This document shows positions 7,515 to 15,969 of a stretch of 64,000 bases of DNA, in pieces (the stretch's first letter is position 1; every line of letters begins with the position of its first letter). Source of the stretch: an uncultured Oscillospiraceae bacterium (GTDB lineage: Bacteria > Bacillota > Clostridia > Oscillospirales > Oscillospiraceae). Below the pieces are notes generated by a model. That model was given only the letters and a program-made list of their open reading frames with translations. It was not told the DNA's origin and searched no databases. The stretch spans positions 1 to 64,000 of the forward strand of contig CALXDP010000008.1 in assembly GCA_944387095.1 (NCBI GenBank), written 5' to 3'. A program made the position numbers and the translations under genes.

Positions 7515-8660
7515 GTGCTGACCATACAGATCGTACAGACAGGGCAGGGCCTGGATATGAGCATCGTGGGCTTTGTCCTGCTCACGATGTTGCTGGCGGC
7601 GGTGGTGTCCTTCGCCATTACGCCGCTGGTCAAGGCGTTTTCCGTCAAGGTGGGCGCCATCGACGTGCCCAAGGACAACCGCAGGATGCACGATCACCCC
7701 ATCCCGCGGTTGGGCGGATTGGCAATTTTTTTGGGATTCATGTTCGCGGTGGTGCTCATGGTTCCGATGAACGGTTCGGAGCGGGGCATGCTGCTGGGAG
7801 CTGTCATCATTGTGGTGTTGGGCATTTTTGATGACATTTACGCCCTGCCGGCCAAGCTGAAGTTTGTGGTCCAGATCGTGGCGGCGCTGGTCTCGGTGCT
7901 GGCCGGCAACCAGATCAGCATTCTGTCCAACCCAAATATCTTCAGCGAAAACCCCATTTGGGTGCTGGATGACTGGCTGTCCATTGCCCTGTCGGTGATC
8001 TGGGTGGTGGCCATCACCAACGCAGTGAACCTGATCGACGGGCTGGACGGGCTGGCCTGTGGAGTGTCCACCATCAGCTCGGCCGCCATGCTGATTATCG
8101 CGCTGCTGGTCAGTGAGCTGGACGTGGCCATGATCATGGGTGCCCTGGTGGGGGCCTGTATTGGCTTTTTGCCCTATAATTTCAATCCCGCCAAGATCTT
8201 TATGGGGGATACAGGGGCCACGTTTCTGGGATTTATCATGGCCAATATGTCCATCCAGGGCATGTTTAAGATGTACACCATCATTTCCTTTGTGGCGCCC
8301 TTCCTGATTTTGGGGCTGCCGATTTTTGACGTTTGCTTTGCCGTGGTGCGCCGGCTCTCCAAGGGTCAGAGCCCCATGCGCCCTGACCGCAGCCATATCC
8401 ACCACCGTCTCATTGACATGGGCCTGTCCCAAAAGCAGGCGGTGGGTATGCTCTACGTCATCTCCGCTATCCTAGGGTTATCCGCCGTGGTACTCACCAC
8501 CAGCGGGGCGCTGCGGGCACTGATTTTCTTGGTGGCGGCGGGGCTGGCAGCGCTGCTGGCCTGGAGGGTGCTGATCGTGGGCCATACCGGAAATCACACC
8601 CAGCACCAGAAACCAATGGAGGATGAGGAGGAGGAACATCATGGACCGTCTGAGCGCTGA
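7515..8660 (+). CDS. tagO: UDP-GlcNAc:undecaprenyl-phosphate GlcNAc-1-phosphate transferase (TagO/WecA family)
   Basis: Polytopic membrane enzyme that makes undecaprenyl-PP-GlcNAc, the first lipid intermediate for teichoic acids and other surface glycans. Family motifs: DDIYAL after GIF (the DD Mg-binding pair), NLIDGLDGLA, MGDTGATFLG, and the HIHH motif in DRSHIHHRL. About ten hydrophobic segments fill the 381 residues. The GTG start at 7515 has GGAG at 7501-7504; an ATG at 7557 is the alternative. The end overlaps the next gene. The soluble tail is His/Glu-rich. Confidence 0.93.
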   Translation: MLTIQIVQTGQGLDMSIVGFVLLTMLLAAVVSFAITPLVKAFSVKVGAIDVPKDNRRMHDHPIPRLGGLAIFLGFMFAVVLMVPMNGSERGMLLGAVIIVVLGIFDDIYALPAKLKFVVQIVAALVSVLAGNQISILSNPNIFSENPIWVLDDWLSIALSVIWVVAITNAVNLIDGLDGLACGVSTISSAAMLIIALLVSELDVAMIMGALVGACIGFLPYNFNPAKIFMGDTGATFLGFIMANMSIQGMFKMYTIISFVAPFLILGLPIFDVCFAVVRRLSKGQSPMRPDRSHIHHRLIDMGLSQKQAVGMLYVISAILGLSAVVLTTSGALRALIFLVAAGLAALLAWRVLIVGHTGNHTQHQKPMEDEEEEHHGPSER

Positions 8661-9828
8661 CCCCACGAGAAGGCGCCCTGTGAAGGTGATGTCCATCTTC
8701 GGAACCCGGCCAGAGGCCATCAAAATGGCGCCTCTGGTCAAAGAGCTGGAGGGGCGGGAGGCATTTGAAAGCTATTGCTGCGTCACCGCTCAGCACCGGC
8801 AGATGCTGGACGGTGTGCTGGAGATTTTTCAACTGAAGCCCCAGTTCGATCTGGACATCATGGAGCAGCGTCAGACCCTGTCCACCATCACCACCAAGTG
8901 CCTGCTGGGCCTGGAAAAGGTGTTTGAGCAGCTGCGTCCCGATCTGGTTCTGGTACATGGGGACACCTCCACCACCTTTGCCGGGGCGCTGGCTGCTTTC
9001 TATCAGAAAATTTCCATTGGCCATGTGGAGGCCGGCCTGCGCACCGGTGATAAGTACTCCCCCTTCCCGGAGGAGATGAACCGTTCCCTGGTGGGCCGCC
9101 TGGCCGACCTGCACTTCTGCCCCACCCGGGCCAACCGGTTGAACCTGGAGCGGGAGGGGATCTCCAAGGGGATCTATGTGACTGGCAATACGGTGATTGA
9201 TGCCTTGCAGACAACGGTTGAAAAGGACTATCACTTTACAACACAAGCCCTGAACCGGATTGACTATGAAAAGAAGAAGGTGGTGCTGGTCACCTGCCAC
9301 CGCCGGGAAAACTACGGGCAGCCCATGGAACAGATCATGTCAGCGCTGGGCCAGTTGGCCCTGCGCTATCCCCAGGAGCTGGAGCTGATCTATCCGGTGC
9401 ATCTGTCTCCCGTGGTACAGGAGGTGGCCCACCGGCATCTGGATGGTCTGGCCAATGTCCATTTGATCTGGCCGCTGGCGGCGGACGAGATGCACAATCT
9501 GATGGCCCGCAGCTACCTGGTGATGACCGACTCGGGAGGGCTGCAGGAGGAGGCGCCCGCGCTGGGGAAGCCGGTGCTTGTCCTGCGCCAGGAGACAGAG
9601 CGGCCGGAGGCCGTGCAGGCCGGTACGGTGAAGATCGCGGGGGTGGATACACGGCAGATTCTGGATCTGGCGGTGGAGCTGATCGAATCTCCCCAGGTAT
9701 ACCGGCAAATGGCCCATGCGGTCAACCCCTATGGAGACGGACAGGCCTGCCGCCGGATTGCGGACGCCATCGCCTATGAGTTTGGCCTTTCAGACAGAAT
9801 GCCGGAGGAGTTTCAGGCGAAAAGCTGA
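8641..9828 (+). CDS. wecB: UDP-N-acetylglucosamine 2-epimerase (non-hydrolysing)
   Basis: Interconverts UDP-GlcNAc and UDP-ManNAc, the donor for the linkage unit of wall teichoic acids and similar polymers; this fits the overlapping tagO upstream. Motifs: FGTRPEAIKMAPL near the N-terminus, GDTSTTFAGALAA, GHVEAGLRT, TCHRRENYG and SGGLQEEAP. I chose ATG 8641, which follows GAGGAGGAGG, over an ATG at 8623 inside that purine run. 395 residues is normal. Often named mnaA in Firmicutes. Confidence 0.94.
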   Translation: MDRLSADPTRRRPVKVMSIFGTRPEAIKMAPLVKELEGREAFESYCCVTAQHRQMLDGVLEIFQLKPQFDLDIMEQRQTLSTITTKCLLGLEKVFEQLRPDLVLVHGDTSTTFAGALAAFYQKISIGHVEAGLRTGDKYSPFPEEMNRSLVGRLADLHFCPTRANRLNLEREGISKGIYVTGNTVIDALQTTVEKDYHFTTQALNRIDYEKKKVVLVTCHRRENYGQPMEQIMSALGQLALRYPQELELIYPVHLSPVVQEVAHRHLDGLANVHLIWPLAADEMHNLMARSYLVMTDSGGLQEEAPALGKPVLVLRQETERPEAVQAGTVKIAGVDTRQILDLAVELIESPQVYRQMAHAVNPYGDGQACRRIADAIAYEFGLSDRMPEEFQAKS

Positions 9829-9862
9829 CTGCCCTGCCCGGCAAAAGAGAGGAGGGGAGCGT

Positions 9863-10615
9863 GTGGAAGACAGGAAAAGGACGATTCTGGCGGTGATCAT
9901 TGCCTGCGTGGTCCTGCTTGCGGTGCTGTACAGCTTTGGCTTGAACCTGTTTATTCAGACCCCTGAGCTGGATCCGCCGGGTCTCAACGCCTCCTCTGAT
10001 CCGGAACAGGTGAGTGCGGATCCTGAGGCAGGCGGGATTCCGGTGGAGGTGACGCCCCAGACCGTCCAGCTGGCCATCGCGTCTCTGAGCCGGTATGAGA
10101 GCTATAGCCGAAGCGTTTCTGTATCCTACCTGCAGGACGCAGCTGCCATTGGCACCATCACCGCCCAGGTCTGGGTGGATGGCGGCTGGATGCGGACAGA
10201 CACCACCCTGGCTTCCGGGGTGGTGGAATGCTCCATTGTGGGAGACGGACGGATCTGGCTGTGGTATGACGGGGAGGATGAGGTATATCAGGCCCCGGCC
10301 ACCGGGCACAGTGCCGATCTTGCCCAGCGCCTGCCCACCTATGAGGATGTTTTGGCGCTGGACCCTGCCGGGATTACGGCAGCAGACTATGTGGAGCGGG
10401 ATGGGCAGAGCTGTATCTATGTGGAGTTTGAGCAGCCGGAGCTGGGATACCTGTACCGGTACTGGATCTCGGTGAACAGTGGGCTGCTGATTGCCGCGGA
10501 GACGGAGGCGGGGGGGGAAGTGGTGTATTCCATGACCTCCCATGAGGTGACCAGCCCGCTGTCTGAGAACCGTGAGCTGTTTGTCCTGCCGGACGGGACG
10601 ATGGTGAGGGAGTGA
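9863..10615 (+). CDS. Membrane-anchored extracytoplasmic protein, LolA-like fold possible
   Basis: A 250-residue protein with a short basic N-terminus (EDRKR), one hydrophobic segment at about residues 7-28, and a secreted domain rich in beta strands. Segments such as VWVDGGWMRTD, DGRIWLWYDGEDEVY and YWISVNSGLLIAAETEAGGEVVYS resemble the strand pattern of LolA/LppX-type lipid-binding folds seen in clostridial hypothetical proteins. I cannot assign a family with certainty. GTG 9863 is preceded by GAGAGGAGGGG. It follows wecB closely and may share its transcript. Its stop abuts the convergent reverse-strand gene. Confidence 0.8.
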   Translation: MEDRKRTILAVIIACVVLLAVLYSFGLNLFIQTPELDPPGLNASSDPEQVSADPEAGGIPVEVTPQTVQLAIASLSRYESYSRSVSVSYLQDAAAIGTITAQVWVDGGWMRTDTTLASGVVECSIVGDGRIWLWYDGEDEVYQAPATGHSADLAQRLPTYEDVLALDPAGITAADYVERDGQSCIYVEFEQPELGYLYRYWISVNSGLLIAAETEAGGEVVYSMTSHEVTSPLSENRELFVLPDGTMVRE

Positions 10616-10936
10616 TCAGTCGTCCCCCAGCCCCAGCAGAAGCATGAGCCCCAGGGTGATGACCAGCTCCAGGTTATCCCCGTCCAGATAGAGCAAGAGA
10701 ATGATCAGCACCAGCAGGATATCCCCGGTGTCCAGGCTCTCCAGAGAAAAGTGCTTGCGCAGCCCGCCCAGCAGCTGAGATAGGCTGCCGGTCAGCTCTC
10801 CCAGCAGGGGAGAAGGGGAACCGGCGGTCTTTCGTGGGGGCTCCTGGCGGGGAGGTGGATCGGCCTGGCTATGCCGGGACTCCGGCTCAGAGTCGATGAC
10901 GATGAAATCTCGGTTTCCCTGATAGCGGTTATACAT
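10616..10936 (-). CDS. Hypothetical membrane protein, last gene of a three-gene reverse cluster
   Basis: 106 residues. The first two thirds are polar and Pro/Ser-rich (EPESRHSQADPPPRQEPPRK). The end has a hydrophobic stretch (ILLVLIILLLYLDGDNLELVITLGLMLLLGLG), probably one or two membrane segments. The start overlaps the stop of the upstream gene by 8 bases, so the two are translationally linked. Not recognised as a known family. The convergent gene on the forward strand ends at the neighbouring base. Confidence 0.75.
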   Translation of the reverse strand: MYNRYQGNRDFIVIDSEPESRHSQADPPPRQEPPRKTAGSPSPLLGELTGSLSQLLGGLRKHFSLESLDTGDILLVLIILLLYLDGDNLELVITLGLMLLLGLGDD

Positions 10937-11342
10937 GGGGGTCCTCCCTCGGGCGAAGCAGCTCTAGCCCCATGCGGATCAGCCGGGAGAGCTTGGCGAT
11001 TTGGATGGCTTTATCTAACTTGGCGTAGCGTTTCTCCTTGACAAATGGGCGCAGGGCATTGAGCAGGGCGACCCGCCCGTCGTCATTGTTTTGATACTGG
11101 CTCATCAGCTGGAACGCCCCTGAAATCAGACGGGGATCGATCTGACTCAGTGTGTCCAGCAGGCCGCTGTCGGAAGGTTCCGAAGCCGGGGGGGGTTCCT
11201 GTTCCGGCTGGGACTGGGTGTCCGAAGCGGGGGGTTGGGACTGCACGGAGCTTTTTCCGAGAGATTGGGCCAGGGACATAATCTGTTCCATAGCCTTTGG
11301 ATTGCTCAGGATCCCTTCCAGTTTTTCCTCCAGACCGCTCAC
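10929..11342 (-). CDS. Hypothetical protein with NPxAMxxIMxLAQ-type N-terminal helix
   Basis: 137 residues. It starts SGLEEKLEGILSNPKAMEQI followed by MSLAQSLG, has a Gln/Pro/Ser-rich linker (about 30-62), then a helical C-terminal half (LSQIDPRLISGAFQLMSQY, ALNALRPFVKEKRYAKLDKA, IQIAKLSRLIRMGLELL). The N-terminal helix resembles that of the 87-residue protein encoded just upstream. No catalytic motif or membrane segment is visible. Similar proteins occur in Clostridia, as far as I recall, without known function. Confidence 0.8.
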   Translation of the reverse strand: MSGLEEKLEGILSNPKAMEQIMSLAQSLGKSSVQSQPPASDTQSQPEQEPPPASEPSDSGLLDTLSQIDPRLISGAFQLMSQYQNNDDGRVALLNALRPFVKEKRYAKLDKAIQIAKLSRLIRMGLELLRPREDPHV

Positions 11343-11366
11343 GCACGCCCCTCCCCTCGACGGTTG

Positions 11367-11630
11367 CTATTTCAGTTTGTCTTTCATTTTCTGTATGAGC
11401 TGGGCCCCTTCCGGGTCAGCTAGGAGCTGCCGGATGGCCCCTACCAGTTGACTGGTGTCCCCCTTGGCGGCCTTCCCGGCAGCCTGTTCCAAGTCTCCCC
11501 CGGTGCTGCGGCTGAGCATGGAGAAGAGCTGTTGAGTTTCCGGGGCGTTCTTCAGCTGTTCCAGCTTGGAGGAATCGCCCATGAGCTTTGCCGCCTGGGG
11601 GTCTTTGAGGAATGAGTTGAAGCCTGACAT
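11367..11630 (-). CDS. Small helical hypothetical protein, first gene of the reverse cluster
   Basis: 87 residues, entirely predicted-helix in character: SGFNSFLKDPQAAKLMGDSS, KLEQLKNAPETQQLFSMLSR, then DTSQLVGAIRQLLADPEGAQ and LIQKMKDKLK. The DPxAxxL...NAPETQQLF spacing recalls STI1-type helical repeats, but that is only a resemblance. The start (reverse ATG at 11630) has GGAGGGAATTCCT upstream. It faces the forward phosphodiesterase gene across about 80 bases, so promoters for both probably lie there. Confidence 0.78.
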   Translation of the reverse strand: MSGFNSFLKDPQAAKLMGDSSKLEQLKNAPETQQLFSMLSRSTGGDLEQAAGKAAKGDTSQLVGAIRQLLADPEGAQLIQKMKDKLK

Positions 11631-11712
11631 AGGAATTCCCTCCGTTTCAGATGAAACTCCAAATGGAGCTTCCTATCTCAGTATATGTAGGGAACTGGAA
11701 AGGGTGAACCCT

Positions 11713-12174
11713 GTGAAAATTGCAATTTTTTCAGATGCCCATGGGCGTATGGAGCATATGATCGCGGCGGTGGAGGAGGAGCAGCCCGACCATGTTTTCT
11801 TTTTGGGGGATAATCTGCGGGACGGAAAAATCCTGGCTCAGCTGTATCCAGACATCCCCATGGAGCTGCTGCGGGGCAACTGCGATTTCGGGCAGGGAGC
11901 GGACGAACTGGTGGTAGAGCTGGAAGGAGTCCGGTTCCTCCTGGTACACGGGCACCTGCAAGGGGCCAAGTCAGGCCTGGCCGGCCTGCTGTCAGCCGGC
12001 AGGCGGGCCGGGGCGGATATGGTCTGCTTCGGGCACACCCATCATGGGGCTAACCTGTGGAAGGGGACAAAGCCCTGGCTGTTCAATCCGGGAACCGTGG
12101 GAGGTGTGCGGGAGCGCCCCGGATATGGAATCGTGGAGATCCGGCAGGGGAAGCTGGACGCCTGGCTGAAGTGA
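11713..12174 (+). CDS. Metallophosphoesterase, YfcE/MJ0936 family
   Basis: Binuclear-metal phosphodiesterase of 153 residues. Metal ligands appear in order: DAH in IFSDAHG near residue 8, GDN in FFLGDN, GNCD in LLRGNCDF, then LVHGH and GHTH in CFGHTHHG. These define the YfcE family of cytoplasmic phosphodiesterases; the physiological substrate is unknown. I took the GTG at 11713 (AAAGGG upstream) because MKIAIFSDAHG is the normal family start; the frame remains open 49 codons further up without similarity. Confidence 0.9.
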   Translation: MKIAIFSDAHGRMEHMIAAVEEEQPDHVFFLGDNLRDGKILAQLYPDIPMELLRGNCDFGQGADELVVELEGVRFLLVHGHLQGAKSGLAGLLSAGRRAGADMVCFGHTHHGANLWKGTKPWLFNPGTVGGVRERPGYGIVEIRQGKLDAWLK

Positions 12175-12189
12175 AATTGGCAAAAGAAT

Positions 12190-12219
12190 ACCGGCGCAAG
12201 GGGTTTCCCTTGCGCCGGT
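12190..12219 (-). terminator. Intrinsic terminator (hairpin, probably bidirectional)
   Basis: A perfect 13-bp stem (ACCGGCGCAAGGG / CCCTTGCGCCGGT) with a GTTT loop. Read on the reverse strand it is followed by TATTCTTTT, so it best terminates the DUF378 gene. It also lies 15 bases after the forward phosphodiesterase stop. Confidence 0.85.
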
Positions 12220-12226
12220 GTGGAGC

Positions 12227-12442
12227 TTATGCGTGGCTGCTGCGGGTGGTGCGCTCATCCCGGAACAGCAGGGTGATACACCACAGGGCCGCAATGCCTA
12301 CCACCGCGTAGATGACGCGGGCCAGCCAGGTTCCGGATCCACCGCAGATGAAGGCCACCAGGTCAAAGTTGAACAGACCGATGGCGCCCCAGTTCAGCCC
12401 GCCGATCACAGCTAATGTCAGGGCTAACTTATCCAAAAACAT
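12227..12442 (-). CDS. DUF378 family small membrane protein
   Basis: 71 residues with two hydrophobic segments. The signature LALTLAVIGGLNWGAIGLFNFDL matches DUF378, where the GxLNWGxxGLFxFDLV pattern is conserved; function is unknown. Reverse ATG at 12442 has AAGGAGG nine bases upstream. The C-terminal tail is short and charged. It is a single gene with its own terminator. Confidence 0.9.
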   Translation of the reverse strand: MFLDKLALTLAVIGGLNWGAIGLFNFDLVAFICGGSGTWLARVIYAVVGIAALWCITLLFRDERTTRSSHA

Positions 12443-12553
12443 GCTACAAAACCTCCTTGCCTCCACGGGGATAGTTTGTGCAGAAGGGAAGGAGAAATGC
12501 TGGAAAGTTTTGATGTTTTGAACGGGTCTATACGCTTTGGGAGGGATTTAGGT

Positions 12554-13519
12554 ATGGGAAAACGAATCGTGAAACGGGCTGGGACCGCTTTGCTCATCAT
12601 TATCGGGTTGTTGGGCCTGCTGCTTCTGTTTTCCTGGATCAACCACAGGATCCAACTGGGACAGGAGGAGACAATCTATCAACCAATGGGCAAACAGGTT
12701 GTAGTAAACGGGCATTCTATGAACGTCTATACGGAAGGGAACGGCGAGGTCACCCTGGTGTTCCTATCCGGGAGCGGGACCTGTTCCCCAGTGCTGGATT
12801 TTAAATCTTTGTATTCGTGTTTCAGCAGTCAGTACCGGATCGCCGTGGTGGAGCGGGCGGGCTATGGATTTAGCGAGGACACTAGCCTGTCAAGAGATCT
12901 GGATACGGTGCTCTCTGAGACCCGGCAGGCGCTGTCTGCCGCTGGGCTTTCCGCGCCATATATCATATGTCCTCATTCCATGTCTGGCATTGAGGCGCTT
13001 TACTGGGCGCAGCAGTATCCGGAGGAGGTAACAGCCATCATTGGCCTGGACATGGCAGTCCCGGAGGCATATGAGGAGATGGAAATCAACCTGTTTTTCA
13101 TGCAGCTGTCCTCCTTTGCCGCGCAGGTTGGCTTGACCCGGTGGATCCCTGGGCTTGCGGAGAGCGATGCGATCCGCCATGGGACGCTCACGGAGGAGGA
13201 GAAGGATCTGTATCGGGCGATTTTCTACCGCTCCACTCTGACCACAGCCATGCGTAACGAGGCGAAAGAGATCAAAGCCAGCGCGGAAACTGTGGCCAAC
13301 GGCGGCCCGGTGGACGTGCCGCTGCTGATGTTTGCCTCGGACGGATCAGGCGGAACCGGATTCGACGAGCAGACTTGGCGAGGGTTTCAGTACAATTTCG
13401 CGGCTACCGTTCCCAATGCACAGGTGGTAGAGCTGGACTGCCCGCACTATCTTCACGACTATCAGTATGAGGAAATTGCGGACGGCATGATGAAATTTAT
13501 TTCCGAACTGCCGCGATGA
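12554..13519 (+). CDS. Membrane-anchored alpha/beta hydrolase
   Basis: 321 residues: a basic start, one membrane segment (about 9-30: ALLIIIGLLGLLLLFSW), then an alpha/beta hydrolase domain. VFLSGSGTCSP supplies the oxyanion-hole region. The nucleophile elbow reads CPHSMSG rather than the usual GHSMGG; SDGSGG could supply the acid and CPHYLHDY the catalytic His. The ATG at 12554 has GGGAGG eight bases upstream; an ATG at 12497 and a TTG at 12476 are possible earlier starts. Substrate unknown. Confidence 0.85.
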   Translation: MGKRIVKRAGTALLIIIGLLGLLLLFSWINHRIQLGQEETIYQPMGKQVVVNGHSMNVYTEGNGEVTLVFLSGSGTCSPVLDFKSLYSCFSSQYRIAVVERAGYGFSEDTSLSRDLDTVLSETRQALSAAGLSAPYIICPHSMSGIEALYWAQQYPEEVTAIIGLDMAVPEAYEEMEINLFFMQLSSFAAQVGLTRWIPGLAESDAIRHGTLTEEEKDLYRAIFYRSTLTTAMRNEAKEIKASAETVANGGPVDVPLLMFASDGSGGTGFDEQTWRGFQYNFAATVPNAQVVELDCPHYLHDYQYEEIADGMMKFISELPR

Positions 13520-13527
13520 GGGTGGAA

Positions 13528-13935
13528 TCACTCCGCCTGGGTCAGACTCTTGGGACCGAATCCATGGGGGAGCAGCTCGTGGAGGGAAAAGGAGACGAAC
13601 TGCCGGTCGGAGCGGGCCACCAGCACCATGAGGTGGGGGTTAAACTCATAGAGCATCTGCCGGCAGGAGCCGCAGGGCCAACAGTAGTCCACGCTGTTGC
13701 CCACAATGGCGATGCGCTCCAGGTCGTCCCGGTGGCCTTCGCTCACCGCTTTGACCAGGGCGGTGCGCTCGGCGCAGATGGTGGAGCCGTAGGCAGAGTT
13801 TTCCACGTTGCAGCCGGTGAACACCGTGCCGTCGGTACAGGCGATGGCCGCGCCAACGGGAAACTTGGAGTAGGGGACATAGGACCGGCCCAGCATTTCA
13901 AAGGCGAGGTCCACGAGTTCTCGATCCGTTATCAT
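13528..13935 (-). CDS. cdd: Cytidine deaminase
   Basis: Deaminates cytidine and deoxycytidine to uridine and deoxyuridine in pyrimidine salvage. 135 residues, the size of the homotetrameric class. The zinc site is of the three-Cys type: TICAERTA gives the first Cys and the catalytic Glu, and PCGSCRQ the other two. SKFPVGAAI and GCNVENSAYG are the substrate-binding segments. Reverse ATG with AAGGAG upstream. It converges on the hydrolase gene, 8 bases apart. Confidence 0.96.
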   Translation of the reverse strand: MITDRELVDLAFEMLGRSYVPYSKFPVGAAIACTDGTVFTGCNVENSAYGSTICAERTALVKAVSEGHRDDLERIAIVGNSVDYCWPCGSCRQMLYEFNPHLMVLVARSDRQFVSFSLHELLPHGFGPKSLTQAE

Positions 13936-13967
13936 TGCGCTCAGCTCCTTTTTTATTCTTGGTTCTT

Positions 13968-13996
13968 ATTATATGGTGTAAATAGGGAAGCCGCAA
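13968..13996 (-). promoter_or_regulatory. Promoter of cdd
   Basis: Reverse strand: TTGCGG (13991-13996), 17-base spacer, TATAAT (13968-13973), about 33 bases before the cdd start. The -10 is consensus and the -35 is weak. Confidence 0.6.
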
Positions 13997-14112
13997 GCCC
14001 CAAAAAATCTAAGCCGGATTTCGGGATCTCCTGCGGCTTGCCCTGGCAACGGGCAGAACTTTCATCCTGCCCGAGGAAAAGCGGGGGACAGCCGGAACCT
14101 TGAGAGTTTTGG

Positions 14113-14141
14113 TTGCAAAGCAGACCATTTTCTGCTATACT
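14113..14141 (+). promoter_or_regulatory. Promoter of the 14267 membrane protein
   Basis: TTGCAA (14113-14118), 17-base spacer, TATACT (14136-14141). It leaves a leader of about 120 bases before the ATG. Confidence 0.6.
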
Positions 14142-14266
14142 ATATCATGCTTTTCCCGTGGGAGGCATTTCACAGGTGTAAAAGTGGTGAAAAACAGGTT
14201 TGACAGCGGGATTTGCCGCAAAAATCTGATTTTTCGGTTTTATGATTGAAAAAAGGAATGATGAGA

Positions 14267-15043
14267 ATGACCGACAAGGAAAGGCAAAGCCAGCGCCGCC
14301 AGGCGGAGGACGCCGCGTTCAACCGGATGCTGCTTTGGCTGCTGGGCGCGGTGGTGGCGGAGCTGGTCATCCTGCTTGTCAAGCATTTCTATGTGGACAT
14401 CACCGGTGCGAGCCTGAGCATCTCCATTGCCCAGGCGCTGCTGGCGGTTTTCCAGGTGTACCGCTTTCTTGGGATCGCTCTGACGGCGGCCGGTGTGATC
14501 TGGATGGTGGCTGTGCGCAAAAAAGGAAAGAGAATCCTCCTGCCGGCGATTCTGACAGGCGTGGTCTTTTTTCTGTGGGTGGTCACTGCGGTGGCCTACT
14601 ACTTTTTCGATGAAGGAGTTCGTATCCTGATGGTGCTGCCCGCAATTGCGGCAGTTCTCATCCTGGTCTATTTCCTGTACCAGCGCTCCTTTTTTATCAA
14701 TGCCGTACTTACCGGCGGCGGGATCGCCGCTTTGTGGCTCTACCGGGAATACTACATAAACCACCCCAGGGCAGTGATTGTGTGCTTCATCATCGGCTGG
14801 ATCGTGCTGGCCGCGGCTGCTGTGCTGTGTTGGAAGCTGCGGCAGTCCGGGGGGAAGCTGGGCGGTGTGAGGCTGATGCCGGCCAGGTCCCATTATGTGA
14901 CCACCTGGATCACCTGTGTGATTGTTGCCGTAGTAATGGCGCTTGGGCTGTTCTTGGGCACCACAGAGGCCCTGTACTTGATCTTTGGACTGGTCGGCTG
15001 GCTGTTCTGCCAGGCTGTCTACTTCACCGTAAAACTGATGTGA
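14267..15043 (+). CDS. Polytopic membrane protein of unknown function
   Basis: 258 residues with a charged cytoplasmic start (TDKERQSQRRQAEDAAFNRM) and about seven or eight hydrophobic segments, for example LLWLLGAVVAELVILLV and AVIVCFIIGWIVLAAAAVL. No transporter or enzyme signature is visible. I chose ATG 14267, nine bases after AAGGA; a TTG at 14246 and ATGs at 14258 and 14261 lie too close to that site. It has its own promoter and terminator, so it is monocistronic. Confidence 0.82.
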   Translation: MTDKERQSQRRQAEDAAFNRMLLWLLGAVVAELVILLVKHFYVDITGASLSISIAQALLAVFQVYRFLGIALTAAGVIWMVAVRKKGKRILLPAILTGVVFFLWVVTAVAYYFFDEGVRILMVLPAIAAVLILVYFLYQRSFFINAVLTGGGIAALWLYREYYINHPRAVIVCFIIGWIVLAAAAVLCWKLRQSGGKLGGVRLMPARSHYVTTWITCVIVAVVMALGLFLGTTEALYLIFGLVGWLFCQAVYFTVKLM

Positions 15044-15047
15044 TGGA

Positions 15048-15074
15048 AAACGCCCGCCTGAAAGGCGGGCGTTT
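15048..15074 (+). terminator. Intrinsic terminator
   Basis: An 11-bp stem (AAACGCCCGCC / GGCGGGCGTTT) with a TGAAA loop, four bases after the membrane-protein stop. It could also serve the convergent ZIP gene. Confidence 0.8.
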
Positions 15075-15100
15075 CACCGTTTTGAAAAGGTGTGTCCAGG

Positions 15101-15892
15101 TCAGTGGGCGTGGCCGTGACCGTGGCTGAAGATGAGCAGAATGCCCAGGGCAAAGCCTAACACCGTGGCTAGGATCGTCCATTTGGAACGCCATTGCCGA
15201 TAGGCCTCCGGCAGCAGCTCAAAAAAGACCACATAGAGCATGGCGCCGCCGGCGATGCTCATGATGACGGCCAGCGCCAAAGGGGTATGGCTGCCGATGA
15301 AATAGCCGATGAGCGCGCCGGCCACTGTGGGCAGACCGCTGAGGGCGGCCACGGCGATGGCGGCGCGGGCTTTGGAGCCGTCATGGAGCAGAGGAATGGC
15401 AATGCTCATCCCCTCGGGGATGTTGTGCAGGCCGATGGTGACAGCGGCCAGAATGCTGGCGTAGCTGATGCCCTCGGCTGCCACAGTGGTCCCCACCGCC
15501 ATACCCACCGGCATATTGTGCAGGGCCACCGCCGCGGCCAGAACGATACCCGCGGTATGCAGGTCATGGTGGCCGCAGGCACAGTGGTGGGGGTTGCTGT
15601 CATCCGCGTGGTGGGCGCTTTTGTCGATCCAACAGTTGAGCAGAAAGGTGATGGCAAAGCCGGCGATCAGGAAGATAGGGGGCAGATAAACGCTGTCGGT
15701 GGCCTCCATGGCCTCGGGCACCATATCGAAGGACACGATGCACAGCATCAGACCTGCTGTGAAGGAGAGCAGCAGGCTGGTGGCCTGGGGGGATTCCCGC
15801 TTGAACAGCGTGGCCAGCCCGCCGCCCAGGGCCAACCCACCCACACCGGTGACCAGGGTGAGCAGGACAATGAAGAAAAGGGTTTGCGGCAT
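15101..15892 (-). CDS. ZIP family divalent metal transporter
   Basis: 263 residues with about eight membrane segments. The ZIP transport helices carry ALHNMPVGMAVG and GLHNIPEGMSIAIP, the paired His/Glu metal-binding motifs of the ZupT subgroup. A His-rich cytoplasmic loop lies between TM3 and TM4 (HHADDSNPHHCACGHHDLH), and the protein ends GHGHGHAH. ZIPs usually import Zn2+ (also Fe, Mn), although the direction cannot be read from sequence. It lies 77 bases after an ArsR-type repressor gene on the same strand, probably as a metal-regulated operon. Confidence 0.93.
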   Translation of the reverse strand: MPQTLFFIVLLTLVTGVGGLALGGGLATLFKRESPQATSLLLSFTAGLMLCIVSFDMVPEAMEATDSVYLPPIFLIAGFAITFLLNCWIDKSAHHADDSNPHHCACGHHDLHTAGIVLAAAVALHNMPVGMAVGTTVAAEGISYASILAAVTIGLHNIPEGMSIAIPLLHDGSKARAAIAVAALSGLPTVAGALIGYFIGSHTPLALAVIMSIAGGAMLYVVFFELLPEAYRQWRSKWTILATVLGFALGILLIFSHGHGHAH

Positions 15893-15969
15893 AGGGGAAC
15901 GCTCCTTTATCTAAAGTGGAAGAACGGACATGGGACCATTGTCAGAAACGGGCAGGAACAGACCGCGCT

